This document shows positions 37,419 through 45,981 of a DNA stretch of 64,000 bases, one piece after another. Within the stretch, counting starts at the first letter, position 1. The number at the start of each line of letters is the position of its first letter. Both the position numbers and the translations under genes were made by a program. This stretch comes from Candidatus Eisenbergiella merdavium (GTDB lineage Bacteria > Bacillota > Clostridia > Lachnospirales > Lachnospiraceae), in contig DWWS01000049.1 in the NCBI GenBank assembly GCA_019119595.1, positions 1 through 64,000 of the forward strand, in the 5' to 3' direction. Under the pieces are notes generated by a model that saw nothing but the letters and a program-made list of their open reading frames with translations, was not told the DNA's origin and did no database searches.

Positions 37419-38345
37419 ATGCAGCTTACTCATCTCTGTCCCATCGACGCCTTCCGCACCCGGGCCATGCTTCCCGCCGGAGAACGTCTGCTAAACGTCT
37501 GGACCGTTACCGGCGCGCAGCCCGGGCCAACGCTGGTCATCACTGCCGGCGTTCACGGCTGCGAATATGTCGGCATCCTGGCTCTGCGGAAGCTGTTTTC
37601 CCTGATTCAGCCGGAAACCCTTCGGGGACGGCTGCTGCTTCTCCCCCTGGTCAATGAGGAAGGCTTCTATGCAGGAGCAAAGGGAATCGTTCCGGAGGAT
37701 GGAAAAAATATCAACCGTATCTTTCCGGCCCGCCCGGACGGCACTGCGGCTGACCGGATCGCAATGGCAGTTCAAACGCAGATCTACCCGGAGGCCGATT
37801 TTATTCTGGATCTGCATGGTGGGGAGGCAAATGAGCGCATGCTTCCCCTGGTCTTTTTTCCAAAGGACGCTTCCCCAAAGGTGAATGCGCTTTCCCGTCA
37901 GGCCGCTTCTCATCTGCAGGTGGATGTCCGCATCCCGTCCATTGCCAAAAACGGCCTGTACAGCCACGCAGCCCGCTGCGGGATTCCCGCCGTGCTGATG
38001 GAGGTGGGAGGTCTTGGTCTGTGGACCGACGGGGAGGTAGAACGGGATCTTGCCGGAATACGAAATCTGATGGGATTTCTCGGCATGGGCGGGGAAGCCC
38101 GGCCCAATACCGCCCAAATGGAGGCACGCGAAACCCTTTATCTGGAAGCGGAGGCGGACGGCCTGTGGTTTCCTCACATCCGTCCCGGACAGAAGGTGAC
38201 CAGGGGCGCTCTTCTCGGCGTTTTGGAGGATCTGGAGGGAAATCCCCTTCAGACGATCCGGGCTGCCTGGGACGGGATCATCTGGTATCACACAGCGGCG
38301 CTCGGCGTCAGAAAAGGCGACCCTCTCATCGCATATGGCCGCTGA
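37419..38345 (+). CDS. Succinylglutamate desuccinylase/aspartoacylase family protein
   Basis: A 308-residue zinc-dependent deacylase or carboxypeptidase of the AstE/AspA (M14-like) group. Zinc ligands are visible as His46 and Glu49 (GVHGCEYVG) and His133 (LDLHGGE). The C-terminal ~70 residues form a small beta domain (HIRPGQKVTRGALLGVLEDLEGNP). It lacks a signal peptide. The natural substrate cannot be read from sequence. GGAACGGAGG precedes the ATG; it is monocistronic. Confidence 0.88.
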   Translation: MQLTHLCPIDAFRTRAMLPAGERLLNVWTVTGAQPGPTLVITAGVHGCEYVGILALRKLFSLIQPETLRGRLLLLPLVNEEGFYAGAKGIVPEDGKNINRIFPARPDGTAADRIAMAVQTQIYPEADFILDLHGGEANERMLPLVFFPKDASPKVNALSRQAASHLQVDVRIPSIAKNGLYSHAARCGIPAVLMEVGGLGLWTDGEVERDLAGIRNLMGFLGMGGEARPNTAQMEARETLYLEAEADGLWFPHIRPGQKVTRGALLGVLEDLEGNPLQTIRAAWDGIIWYHTAALGVRKGDPLIAYGR

Positions 38346-38406
38346 TGCTCTCCCTCGGTGTCTGACCTGTTGGGTGCCCGGCCGCCTCCCAACAGGCCCT
38401 ACGGTC

Positions 38407-40503
38407 TCAGACCATTTCCGTATTGTCTTCCTCCAGCAGGCTTCCCATGCTTTTCAGCCCGATCAGGAGGGTGGAGGTATTATGCAGCAGGGCGGAAGTG
38501 GCGGGCGGCAGCAGACCGCCTGCCCCAAGCAGGATCAGAACGGCGTTGAAGCTTACGATAAAGCGGTAGTTTCCGCGAATGCGCTTCATCAGCGCGTTGC
38601 TGATCCGCTTCAGGGCGACGAGCTGCTCCAGGCTGTCGGCGCTCACGGTGATGTCCGCGATCTCTCTTGCGATCTGCGCGCCGTCGCTGATGGCTATCCC
38701 CGCATCCGCCGCGGAAAGGGCCGGGGCATCGTTGATGCCGTCCCCGATCATGATGACCCTTCTTCCGTCCGCCCTTTCCCGTTCCACAAAGGCGGCCTTG
38801 TCCTCCGGGAGCACCTCGGAATAATATTCGTCCACTCCCACTCTTCGAGCCACCGCCGCAGCCGTCCGCTCGCTGTCTCCGGTCATCATCACCACCTTGC
38901 GGATGCCCTCCCTTTTCAGGGCGCGGATCACCCCGACCGCCTCCTCCCGCAGCGGATCCTCGATGCAGATCACCGCCGCGAGCAGGCTGTCGATGGCAAG
39001 ATACAGATGGGAGCATTCCTCCGGAAGCGATGCGAAAAGGGCCTCCTTTCCTTCCGGGATCCTGCATTTTTCATCCTCAAACACGAAATGATAGCTTCCG
39101 ATCACCGCGCGCTTTTCCCCGATGGAGGTGGATATTCCATGCGCCACCATATATTCCACTCTGGAATGCATTTCCTGATGATCCAGCCCCTTCTTCTTCG
39201 CCGCTTCCACCACCGCGCGGGCCATGGAATGGGGAAAATGCTCCTCCAGACAGGCCGCGATGCGCAGAAGCTCGTCCGGCTCCTGTCCGTTGAAGGAAAG
39301 CACGCAGGCCACGGTGGGCGTCGCTCTGGTCAGCGTTCCGGTCTTATCGAACAAGATGGTTTCCGCCTCCGCAACAGCCTCCAGATATTTTCCGCCCTTC
39401 ACCGTCACATCATACCGCCCCGCCTCACGGATGGCAGACAGCACGGAAACCGGCATTGCCAGCTTCAGCGCGCAGGAAAAATCCACCATCAGGACGGCGA
39501 GCGCCTTTGTCACGTTCCTGGTAAGGAGCCATACCAGGGCCGTTCCAAGCAGCGTATAGGGCACCAGGCTGTCGGCAAGATGCTCCGCCTTTCCCTCAAG
39601 CGCGGATTTCAGCTTTTCCGACTCCTCTATCATCGAGACGATCTTTTCATACCTGCTGGAGCCGCCGATGGCCTTTACGCACACCGTAAGCTCTCCCTCC
39701 TCCACTGCCGTTCCCGCATAGACGCAGCCGCCGGGGATGCGGCGGACAGGCTCCGATTCCCCGGTGAGAGAGGCCTGATTCACCATGGCCTCTCCCTCCT
39801 CCACCAGTCCGTCAAAGGGGATCACGTTTCCCATGTGCACCACCACCAGGTCGCCTTCCCGGATTCCGGAAGCGGGTACCAGCAGCTCATGGCCGTCCAT
39901 TTTCTGCCATACCCTGCTCACATTCAGAGACATGGTCCTGGCCAGATCGTCCACCGATCTTTTATGCGTCCATTCCTCCAGAAGCTCTCCCACGCCCAGG
40001 AGGAACATCACGGAGGATGCGGTGTCCATGTCCCCCCGGAATACGGAAACGCCGATCGCCGCCGCATCCAGCACCGCCACCTCAATCTTTCCCTTTGCCA
40101 GCGTTTCCGCGCCCTTTTTCAGGTAGCCGAGGGAACGGACCGCCGTGATCAGGGCGCGCAGGGACCAGGGCACGAACAGCTTTGACAAAAAGCGCGTCAG
40201 CACCTTCATCACCAGCTTTTCCTGATAGCGGGCGTTCATCTCCCTTCCCGAATACTCCAGAAGCCCCTCCGGCACCTCCGCCCGGTCATAGCGGAAGCTC
40301 TGCAGGCTTTTCAGGATCTCTGTTCTGCTGCCCCGATAGCGGATCACCGCGTCTCCGGTGCGTTCATACACCTTTGCCTCCGTCACGCCCGCCTGCCGCT
40401 GCAGGTAGCAGAGCAGGATATCCGCCTGGCTGCAGGACATCCTGTCCTGAACCAGATGAACCCTCATCCGCCCTCTGATCTCATGCTTTATGATCACCTT
40501 CAC
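38407..40503 (-). CDS. Heavy-metal-translocating P-type ATPase (P1B-like)
   Basis: 698 residues with a GTG start behind AGGAG. It shows all P-type motifs: TGES (248-251), phosphorylated Asp386 (DKTGTLT), HP (FPHSMAR), GDGINDAP. The membrane metal-site motif is SCALKLAMP (343-351) in place of the usual CPCALGLATP, and the N-terminal ~75 residues form an HMA-like domain without CxxC. This resembles the mycobacterial CtpC/CtpV-like or Mn/Zn-type group rather than copper pumps; the ion is uncertain. It is the last gene of a three-gene unit with DUF6110 and a 26-residue peptide. Confidence 0.9.
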   Translation of the reverse strand: MKVIIKHEIRGRMRVHLVQDRMSCSQADILLCYLQRQAGVTEAKVYERTGDAVIRYRGSRTEILKSLQSFRYDRAEVPEGLLEYSGREMNARYQEKLVMKVLTRFLSKLFVPWSLRALITAVRSLGYLKKGAETLAKGKIEVAVLDAAAIGVSVFRGDMDTASSVMFLLGVGELLEEWTHKRSVDDLARTMSLNVSRVWQKMDGHELLVPASGIREGDLVVVHMGNVIPFDGLVEEGEAMVNQASLTGESEPVRRIPGGCVYAGTAVEEGELTVCVKAIGGSSRYEKIVSMIEESEKLKSALEGKAEHLADSLVPYTLLGTALVWLLTRNVTKALAVLMVDFSCALKLAMPVSVLSAIREAGRYDVTVKGGKYLEAVAEAETILFDKTGTLTRATPTVACVLSFNGQEPDELLRIAACLEEHFPHSMARAVVEAAKKKGLDHQEMHSRVEYMVAHGISTSIGEKRAVIGSYHFVFEDEKCRIPEGKEALFASLPEECSHLYLAIDSLLAAVICIEDPLREEAVGVIRALKREGIRKVVMMTGDSERTAAAVARRVGVDEYYSEVLPEDKAAFVERERADGRRVIMIGDGINDAPALSAADAGIAISDGAQIAREIADITVSADSLEQLVALKRISNALMKRIRGNYRFIVSFNAVLILLGAGGLLPPATSALLHNTSTLLIGLKSMGSLLEEDNTEMV

Positions 40504-40609
40504 CGCTGTTTCTCCTTCCTGCTCAATCGCAAAGCACCTGCGGGATTCCGCAGGTGCCTGACAGCTTCTCTCCGGAGACCGCAGCCCGCGGCCCCTTACG
40601 TTTCACGAC

Positions 40610-40924
40610 TTATTCCTTTTCCTCACCGGATACGGCTTCCTCTGCCGCAGGCTCCCCGGCGGTATCGGCAAGCGCCTCTCCGGCCGCCTCCCGTTCCTCA
40701 TTAATGGCCTTCGCTTCCTCGTAAATATCCTCCGCGTTTTCCTGCAGGGTCGTTACCGTTTTCATCACGTCCGCCTTCGCCCTCAGGACGGCGGCCGTAC
40801 AGCCTGTGTAAAATTTCTTTGCGTCCCTGCTGCAAAGCAGCCTGATCCCGGCGGTTCCGAACAGAACGCCCGCCGCAAAAATTCCCGTTTTCTTCGCGTC
40901 AATGCATTTCAGACACTTCAGCAT
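40610..40924 (-). CDS. DUF6110-like small membrane protein, probable P-type ATPase partner
   Basis: 104 residues from the ATG at 40924, which has GGAGG five bases upstream (an ATG at 40936 has none). A single membrane helix (TGIFAAGVLFGTAGIRLLC) is followed by an amphipathic, alanine-rich helix (AAVLRAKADVMKTVTTLQENAEDIYEEAKA) and an acidic tail. The layout strongly recalls mycobacterial PacL (DUF1490) proteins that partner metal-exporting P-ATPases. Here too it lies directly before such an ATPase. The role as chaperone or scaffold is inference. Confidence 0.7.
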   Translation of the reverse strand: MLKCLKCIDAKKTGIFAAGVLFGTAGIRLLCSRDAKKFYTGCTAAVLRAKADVMKTVTTLQENAEDIYEEAKAINEEREAAGEALADTAGEPAAEEAVSGEEKE

Positions 40925-40967
40925 GATCTCCTCCATTCCGCCGTCCCCGGGACGGCATACCGTAAGC

Positions 40968-41048
40968 TTATTTGTGCTGATAACCGGTTATCAGCGTCAT
41001 GGCCAGACAGAATACCATTGCCCAGGCCCAGAATCTGTGATTTTTCAT
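40968..41048 (-). CDS. Small 26-residue membrane peptide
   Basis: A short frame with a very strong ribosome site (AGGAGGAGGAG, five bases before the ATG). The peptide is MKNHRFWAWAMVFCLAMT plus LITGYQHK: basic N-terminus, one hydrophobic helix and a basic tail. It is the first gene after the operator-bearing promoter at 41316-41344 and is followed by the DUF6110 and P-ATPase genes. I do not know its function; a small ATPase-associated subunit is plausible. Confidence 0.6.
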   Translation of the reverse strand: MKNHRFWAWAMVFCLAMTLITGYQHK

Positions 41049-41290
41049 CCGCACTCCTCCTCCTGCCTTATGCAGCCCGCGGTGATGCCCCACCGCTGTG
41101 TGACAGATCCACAGGAAAGCCCCTGGAAATCTTTCCCCGCTTCCCTGCGTTGTTTTTTTATTATAAGCTCCCCTTTCCGGGTTTTCCAGAATTTTCCTCT
41201 TATTGAGAAATTTCCTCATCACCGTACTGCCAACAAAAAAGAGCCCTATCAGGCCCTTTTTCGTTTCGTATGTTTGTATGTGGTCTTTTG

Positions 41291-41308
41291 AGTTAGTTAT
41301 TTCTAACT
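41291..41308. promoter_or_regulatory. DtxR/IdeR-like operator, metal ATPase operon
   Basis: AGTTAGTTATTTCTAACT: perfect 6-base arms (AGTTAG/CTAACT) around six bases, placed seven bases downstream of the -10 box, where a bound repressor would block initiation. The same kind of motif occurs at 45913-45926 and, imperfectly, at 47035-47048. Confidence 0.6.
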
Positions 41309-41315
41309 TACTGCA

Positions 41316-41344
41316 AGTATAACCGTTTCTCTTTCCACTGTCAA
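41316..41344 (-). promoter_or_regulatory. Promoter of the small peptide-DUF6110-P-ATPase operon
   Basis: Perfect TTGACA (41339-41344), 17 bases, TATACT (41316-41321) on the minus strand. The leader is about 260 bases long before the first start codon at 41048. The 41309-41516 stretch otherwise has no gene, apart from a palindrome CCCG-C-CTGCCGCGGCAG-A-CGGG at 41441-41462. Confidence 0.75.
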
Positions 41345-41516
41345 CATACTTTCACTGAAAAAAATGAGTTTTTCTCTCAATATTCTGTTGTTCACAGACA
41401 ATCCCGCAACCAGGAATCTCCGCATCCTTCCCCGGTTCAGCCCGCCTGCCGCGGCAGACGGGCCAAAACCGGCTTATCCGACACATTTTCTCAGTCTCCT
41501 CCAGCCGCAGACACGG

Positions 41517-42197
41517 TCAGTTGGAGGAAGGATGGGGCATGAACTGGTAGAGCTGCATGGCCGTTTTCTGGACGGGCATGGTCTGCAGAACGATCCTTCC
41601 GGGCCCGCTGACGAAGGTATTGAACAGCCCCTCGCCGCCAAGGAAGATGTTTTTCGCTCCCTTGATCATTTCAATATCAATGGAACAGGTGCCGTCCATC
41701 ATGGCCAGATGGCCGGTATCAACGATCATCCGCTCTCCTGCCCCAAGCTCATATTCCACAGCGGAGCCGTCGATCTCCAGAAGCACGGTGCCGTTTCCGG
41801 AAAACTTCTGCATGATGAAGCCCTCTCCGCCAAAGAAGCCCTTCCCCAGCTTTTTCTGGAAAAAGATCTCCATATCCACGCCCGCGTCGCAGGCAAGGAA
41901 GCTGCGCTTCTGCGCGATCACCGTTCTCCCGCCGGAAAGCTCCACCCCGATGATGGAACCGGGGAAGCTGGACGCAAACGCGATCTGACCGTCCCTCTCC
42001 GCCGTATATCTGTTGCGGAACAGCGTCTCGCCGGAAAACATTCTTCCGAACACCTTGCCGATTCCGCCTCCCTCCGTTTCCATGCGGATCCCGTCCGTCA
42101 TCCATGACATGGATCCGGCCTCGCAGTAAAGCTCTTCCCCTCTCGTCAGGCTGCAGACCGCAACCGGAAGCGTATCCCCTTTAATTTCATATCTCAT
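41517..42197 (-). CDS. TIGR00266 / AIM24 family protein
   Basis: 226 residues of the conserved AIM24 beta-roll family (MRYEIKGDTLPVAVCSLTRGEELYCEAGSMSWM; glycine-rich strand FFGGEGFIMQKFSGNG). The function in bacteria is unknown; members often sit near membrane or stress genes. GGAGG precedes the ATG. It is on the same strand as, and about 136 bases downstream of, the ABC exporter pair, so it could be read from the same transcript. Confidence 0.9.
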   Translation of the reverse strand: MRYEIKGDTLPVAVCSLTRGEELYCEAGSMSWMTDGIRMETEGGGIGKVFGRMFSGETLFRNRYTAERDGQIAFASSFPGSIIGVELSGGRTVIAQKRSFLACDAGVDMEIFFQKKLGKGFFGGEGFIMQKFSGNGTVLLEIDGSAVEYELGAGERMIVDTGHLAMMDGTCSIDIEMIKGAKNIFLGGEGLFNTFVSGPGRIVLQTMPVQKTAMQLYQFMPHPSSN

Positions 42198-42332
42198 ATC
42201 TGTCTGTCCCTCCTGTATCAGCAGCCGCAGGCGAAGCAGAAATGCCCTTGGCCCGTTTCCTGTTACAGGTACAGTCTACCTTATTTCCCTTTTCAGCGCA
42301 ACCGTTGGAAAAGCTGTCCGCATAAAACACTG

Positions 42333-44081
42333 TCAATTCCCAAGGATCCATCCGGCGCTGTCCTTCTGAAGCTCCACCATCCGCCGGTACAGGCCGTCCT
42401 GTCTGATCAGCTCCTCCGGCCTGCCCTGCTGCACCGTCCGGCCGTTCTCCAGGACGACGATCCTGTCCGCCCCGGCCACCGTCCGCATCCGATGGGCGAT
42501 GATGAGCACTGTCTTGTTCCGGATCAGGCGGGAAAGAGCCTCCTGCACGGCGCTTTCATTTTCCACATCCAGGCTCGCCGTCGCCTCGTCCAGCAGGATC
42601 ACGGGAGCGTCCTTCAGAAGCGCTCTGGCGATGGATATCCTCTGCCTCTCCCCGCCGGAAAGGGTGGAGCCGTTCTCTCCGATCAGGGTCTGATAGCCGT
42701 CCGGCAGACGGCGGATGAATGTATCGCAGCAGGCCGCCTTCGCCGCCTCCATCACCTCCTCGTCCGTCGCCCCTCTGCGGCCGAGCCGGATGTTTTCCAT
42801 CACCGTGTCCCGGAACAGCACCACATCCTGAAAGACCACCGCATAATATTTCAGAAGGGTCTCCGGATCCACGCCGGAAATATCCGTCCCGCCCAGGGTG
42901 ATCCTTCCCGCGTTCACATCCCAGAATCTGGCCGCAAGCTTCACCGCCGTGGATTTTCCGCCGCCGGAGGGCCCGATCAGGGCGGTCACCTCCCCCTGCT
43001 TCGCGGTAAAGCTCACATCCTGAAGGACGCCCTCTCCCTCATGATAGGAAAAGCTCACATGATCGAAAACGATATCATAATCCTTCGGGACAAAGCTTTC
43101 CGTTCCTTCCTGAACGGGCTGCTCCTGTATGGCGCGCATCCGCTCGATCCTGAGCTTCGCGCTGAAGGTGGCCGCAATGTTCTGAAGCACCATCCCAAGC
43201 GGATCATAAAGCCTTGCCGCCGCGAACAGAAAGCCGAGAAAGATCAGAAAATCCATCCTCCCGGAAAGCAGCAGCAAGGCGCCCGTCAGGATGGTGGTGG
43301 CAAGGCCGATGCGCAGGAACGCCTGCGCCGAGCAGACGAACACGCCCGTCACCAGCTCGGAACGGATGGAGCTTTTTTCCATGGCCTTAAGCCTTTCCTC
43401 CAGCTCCCCAAGATACGCACCTTTTCTCCCGCACGCCCGGATATCCCGCACGGTTTCCAGCCCCTCCTGGATACAGTCGGCCACCGCCCGCTTCGTCAGA
43501 ATGCTCTCCGTTCCAAAGCTGTCCTGCAGCTTTTTCGAGCCCGCAGTCAGAAGCACAGCCACGGGGATCACCCACAGCACGGCCGCCGCCATCCTCCAGT
43601 CCCACAGAAACATGCACACGCCAATGAATGTCGTAGAAAAAACAGAGGCAAAAAGCTGCGGAATATAATGGGAAAACATCTGATCCAGGCTGGAGCAGTC
43701 GGCGATCATGGTGGAGGTCAGATCGCTCAGATCCCGGTTCCCGAAAAAGGAAAGGGGCAGCCTTCGCAGCGTTTCCGCCAGAGAGATCCTTCTGCTCGCG
43801 CTCTCCTTATAGGTGGCAAGATACAAAGATGCGTACTGGAACCAGTGCAGGACAAAAAGCAGCACAAGAAGCGTGGCCGCTGCCGACGTATACAGCCAGA
43901 ACCGGCCCGCCGGGCTGACTCCCCTTTCCAGAATCTGCAGCAGATACTGCAGGACCGCCATGATGACGCCCACCGGGAGCATCAGGCTGACGTTACACAG
44001 AAAGCACCAGCCCACCGCCTTTACCAGATCCAAAGCGCCCTGTCCGCTCAGGGCAAATATATGCTGAAGTTTTTTCGTCAT
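42333..44081 (-). CDS. ABC exporter half-transporter, ATP-binding/permease (second subunit)
   Basis: 582 residues from the ATG at 44081 (MTKKLQHIF), preceded by AAAGGA. Six-helix membrane domain, then an ATPase domain with Walker A (GPSGGGKST), signature TLSGGERQRISIARALL and Walker B (VILLDEATASLD). It starts 25 bases after its partner, so the two likely form a heterodimer. Pairs like this next to an AraC regulator resemble YbtPQ/IrtAB siderophore-type systems; an iron-box-like operator upstream supports metal control. Direction of transport is unknown. Confidence 0.88.
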   Translation of the reverse strand: MTKKLQHIFALSGQGALDLVKAVGWCFLCNVSLMLPVGVIMAVLQYLLQILERGVSPAGRFWLYTSAAATLLVLLFVLHWFQYASLYLATYKESASRRISLAETLRRLPLSFFGNRDLSDLTSTMIADCSSLDQMFSHYIPQLFASVFSTTFIGVCMFLWDWRMAAAVLWVIPVAVLLTAGSKKLQDSFGTESILTKRAVADCIQEGLETVRDIRACGRKGAYLGELEERLKAMEKSSIRSELVTGVFVCSAQAFLRIGLATTILTGALLLLSGRMDFLIFLGFLFAAARLYDPLGMVLQNIAATFSAKLRIERMRAIQEQPVQEGTESFVPKDYDIVFDHVSFSYHEGEGVLQDVSFTAKQGEVTALIGPSGGGKSTAVKLAARFWDVNAGRITLGGTDISGVDPETLLKYYAVVFQDVVLFRDTVMENIRLGRRGATDEEVMEAAKAACCDTFIRRLPDGYQTLIGENGSTLSGGERQRISIARALLKDAPVILLDEATASLDVENESAVQEALSRLIRNKTVLIIAHRMRTVAGADRIVVLENGRTVQQGRPEELIRQDGLYRRMVELQKDSAGWILGN

Positions 44082-44106
44082 ATCCGTTTCCTTTCCGGCG
44101 CCGGCC

Positions 44107-45882
44107 TCATACCTTCCACCTGACGCTTCTCTGATAATCCTCCCACATACCGGCATAGATGCCGCCCGCTTCCAGAAGCTGCGCGTGCGTGCCCCGCTCC
44201 TCGATCCTGCCGTCCGCGAGCACCAGGATCTCATCCGCATTCTGAACGGTGGAAAGACGGTGTGCGATCATGAGCACCGTTTTTCCGCGCACCAGCGTTT
44301 CAAAGGCCTTCTGGATCTGATACTCGTTTTCCGGATCGGCGAAGGCGGAAGCCTCGTCCAGCACGATGATGGGCGCATCCTTCAGGATCGCCCGGGCGAG
44401 AGCGATCCTCTGGCACTCGCCGCCGGACAGATAGACGCCCTTCGTCCCGATCACCGTATCCAGCCCCTCCGGCAGCTTCTCCAGAATATCGCCGCACTGC
44501 GCGGCCATAGCCGCCTCCAGCACCTGCTGTCTGGAAGCCTCCGGGCGCGCCGCACGGATATTTTCCAGAATGCTCTCCTTAAACAGCCTGGTATCCTGAA
44601 ACACGAAGGCCACCTGCCGCATCAGCGCCTCCGCGTCCATTTCCCGCACATCCACGCCTCCCACCGTCACGCTCCCCTCCGTCACGTCCCAGAAACGGCA
44701 AATCAGGCTGCCCGCCGTGGTCTTTCCCCCGCCGGACGGGCCCACCAGGGCCGTCGTACTGCCCGGCCTGACGGTGAAGCTCACGCCGGAAAGCGCCGGA
44801 CGGGCCGGGCCCGGATAGGTAAAGGAAACATCCTGGAAGCACACCTGCGTTCCTTTCGGCGTTCTGCTCCCGGAGGCCTTCGGGAGCGGCTTCTCCTTCA
44901 GGATCTGATCCAGCTGCCCCATTGCCTCATCCGCCTCCATCACCGCCTCGCTCATATACATGATGCGGTTGATCATGGCGCCGCAGGCCGGGGCGAACAG
45001 GGCGTAGAAGATAAAATTGACCAGCACCCTTCTCACGTCCCCCTCGGAGGCCAAAAGCAGGGCCGCAGGGATCAGCAGGGCAAACGCCCCGTTGATGCAG
45101 GTCAGAAATCCCGTCTGTCCCTTCCGGCAGCTCATGGCATAATCGCTCGCCAGCCTGCTGTAGGACTGGATCGCGGAATAAAACGCCTTAAAGGAATAAA
45201 CCGTCTGCTGGAACACCTTCACCACCGGGATCCCCCGGACATACTCCACAGCCTCCGCGCTCATTTTTTCGATCTCCTGCTGATACCGGTGAAAAAAGCC
45301 CGCGTTCTTTCCGCCCATCATCATGCACATGCAGACCACCGCGAGCGCCATGGTAAGCAGGCAGAGAAGGCCCATCCGCCAGTCGAACACGAACAGCATC
45401 ACAATGCCCGCAACGGGCGTGAGGACGGCCGCCGTCAGATCGGGAAGCTTATGCGCCAGCAGATCCTCGGTCAGCCCCGCGTTGTCGTCGATGAGCTTTC
45501 TCAGCCGTCCGGACTGATTTCCCGAAAAAAATCCCAGCGGAAGCTCCATCACATGGGCCATCCCGGCCTTTCTGATATTCTTCGCCGTCCGGAAGGCGGC
45601 CAGATGGGTGCACATCAGAGCCGCAAAATAAAGGACGATGTTGGCCGCCGCGAAGAAAACGGCCAGCCACCCCCATTTTACCAGCCCTCCCGCCCCTTCT
45701 GCCGCGGGCAGCTTTGGAAAGACGGCGAGCACATCCCTCGCCGCCGCCCATACACAGATATAAGGAACGAGCCCAAGCACGGCGGCTACGCCCGAAAGGA
45801 CGCATCCCGTTATCGTCAGATATCTGTGGCTGCCCGCGTAGCCAAGAATCTTTTTCAAGCTGCTTTCTTTTGCATTTGACAC
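44107..45882 (-). CDS. ABC exporter half-transporter, ATP-binding/permease (first subunit)
   Basis: 591 residues from the GTG at 45882 (VSNAKESSLKK), six bases after AGGAGGG; the open frame extends a little upstream to a TTG that overlaps this ribosome site. Six-helix membrane domain (YLTITGCVLSGVAAVLGLVPYICVW) plus ATPase domain with Walker A (GPSGGGKTT), signature LSGGECQRIALARAIL and Walker B (IIVLDEASAFAD). It forms a pair with the next gene. Its promoter carries a perfect 14-bp palindrome. Confidence 0.9.
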   Translation of the reverse strand: MSNAKESSLKKILGYAGSHRYLTITGCVLSGVAAVLGLVPYICVWAAARDVLAVFPKLPAAEGAGGLVKWGWLAVFFAAANIVLYFAALMCTHLAAFRTAKNIRKAGMAHVMELPLGFFSGNQSGRLRKLIDDNAGLTEDLLAHKLPDLTAAVLTPVAGIVMLFVFDWRMGLLCLLTMALAVVCMCMMMGGKNAGFFHRYQQEIEKMSAEAVEYVRGIPVVKVFQQTVYSFKAFYSAIQSYSRLASDYAMSCRKGQTGFLTCINGAFALLIPAALLLASEGDVRRVLVNFIFYALFAPACGAMINRIMYMSEAVMEADEAMGQLDQILKEKPLPKASGSRTPKGTQVCFQDVSFTYPGPARPALSGVSFTVRPGSTTALVGPSGGGKTTAGSLICRFWDVTEGSVTVGGVDVREMDAEALMRQVAFVFQDTRLFKESILENIRAARPEASRQQVLEAAMAAQCGDILEKLPEGLDTVIGTKGVYLSGGECQRIALARAILKDAPIIVLDEASAFADPENEYQIQKAFETLVRGKTVLMIAHRLSTVQNADEILVLADGRIEERGTHAQLLEAGGIYAGMWEDYQRSVRWKV

Positions 45883-45912
45883 CTGAATCCCTCCTGTCAA
45901 TATATTATTTGA

Positions 45913-45926
45913 TTAGTTATAACTAA
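45913..45926. promoter_or_regulatory. Perfect DtxR/IdeR-like palindrome, ABC exporter operon
   Basis: TTAGTTATAACTAA is a perfect 14-bp palindrome 31 bases upstream of the first ABC start codon. It lies about 13 bases downstream of a TATAAT -10 box (45940-45945, minus strand), the same geometry as the metal ATPase operon. The -35 element is weak. Confidence 0.65.
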
Positions 45927-45952
45927 CTCGCACCTTATGATTATAACAGCAT

Positions 45953-45981
45953 AAAAAAACACCCGCTACTCCAAACGGGCG
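45953..45981 (-). terminator. Terminator of the AraC gene
   Basis: CGCCCG pairs with CGGGTG (one G-T), followed by seven T on the minus strand. The stem overlaps the AraC stop codon at 45966 and separates AraC from the ABC exporter promoter. Confidence 0.65.

Noticed and set aside
41441-41462. CCCGCCTGCCGCGGCAGACGGG palindrome region as a terminator
   Set aside because: No T-run follows on either strand, so I mention it only as a palindrome within the intergenic region.
43387-43617. Short minus-strand frame inside the ABC transporter
   Set aside because: It lies within a well-supported ABC gene in another frame and has no ribosome site or recognisable motif.
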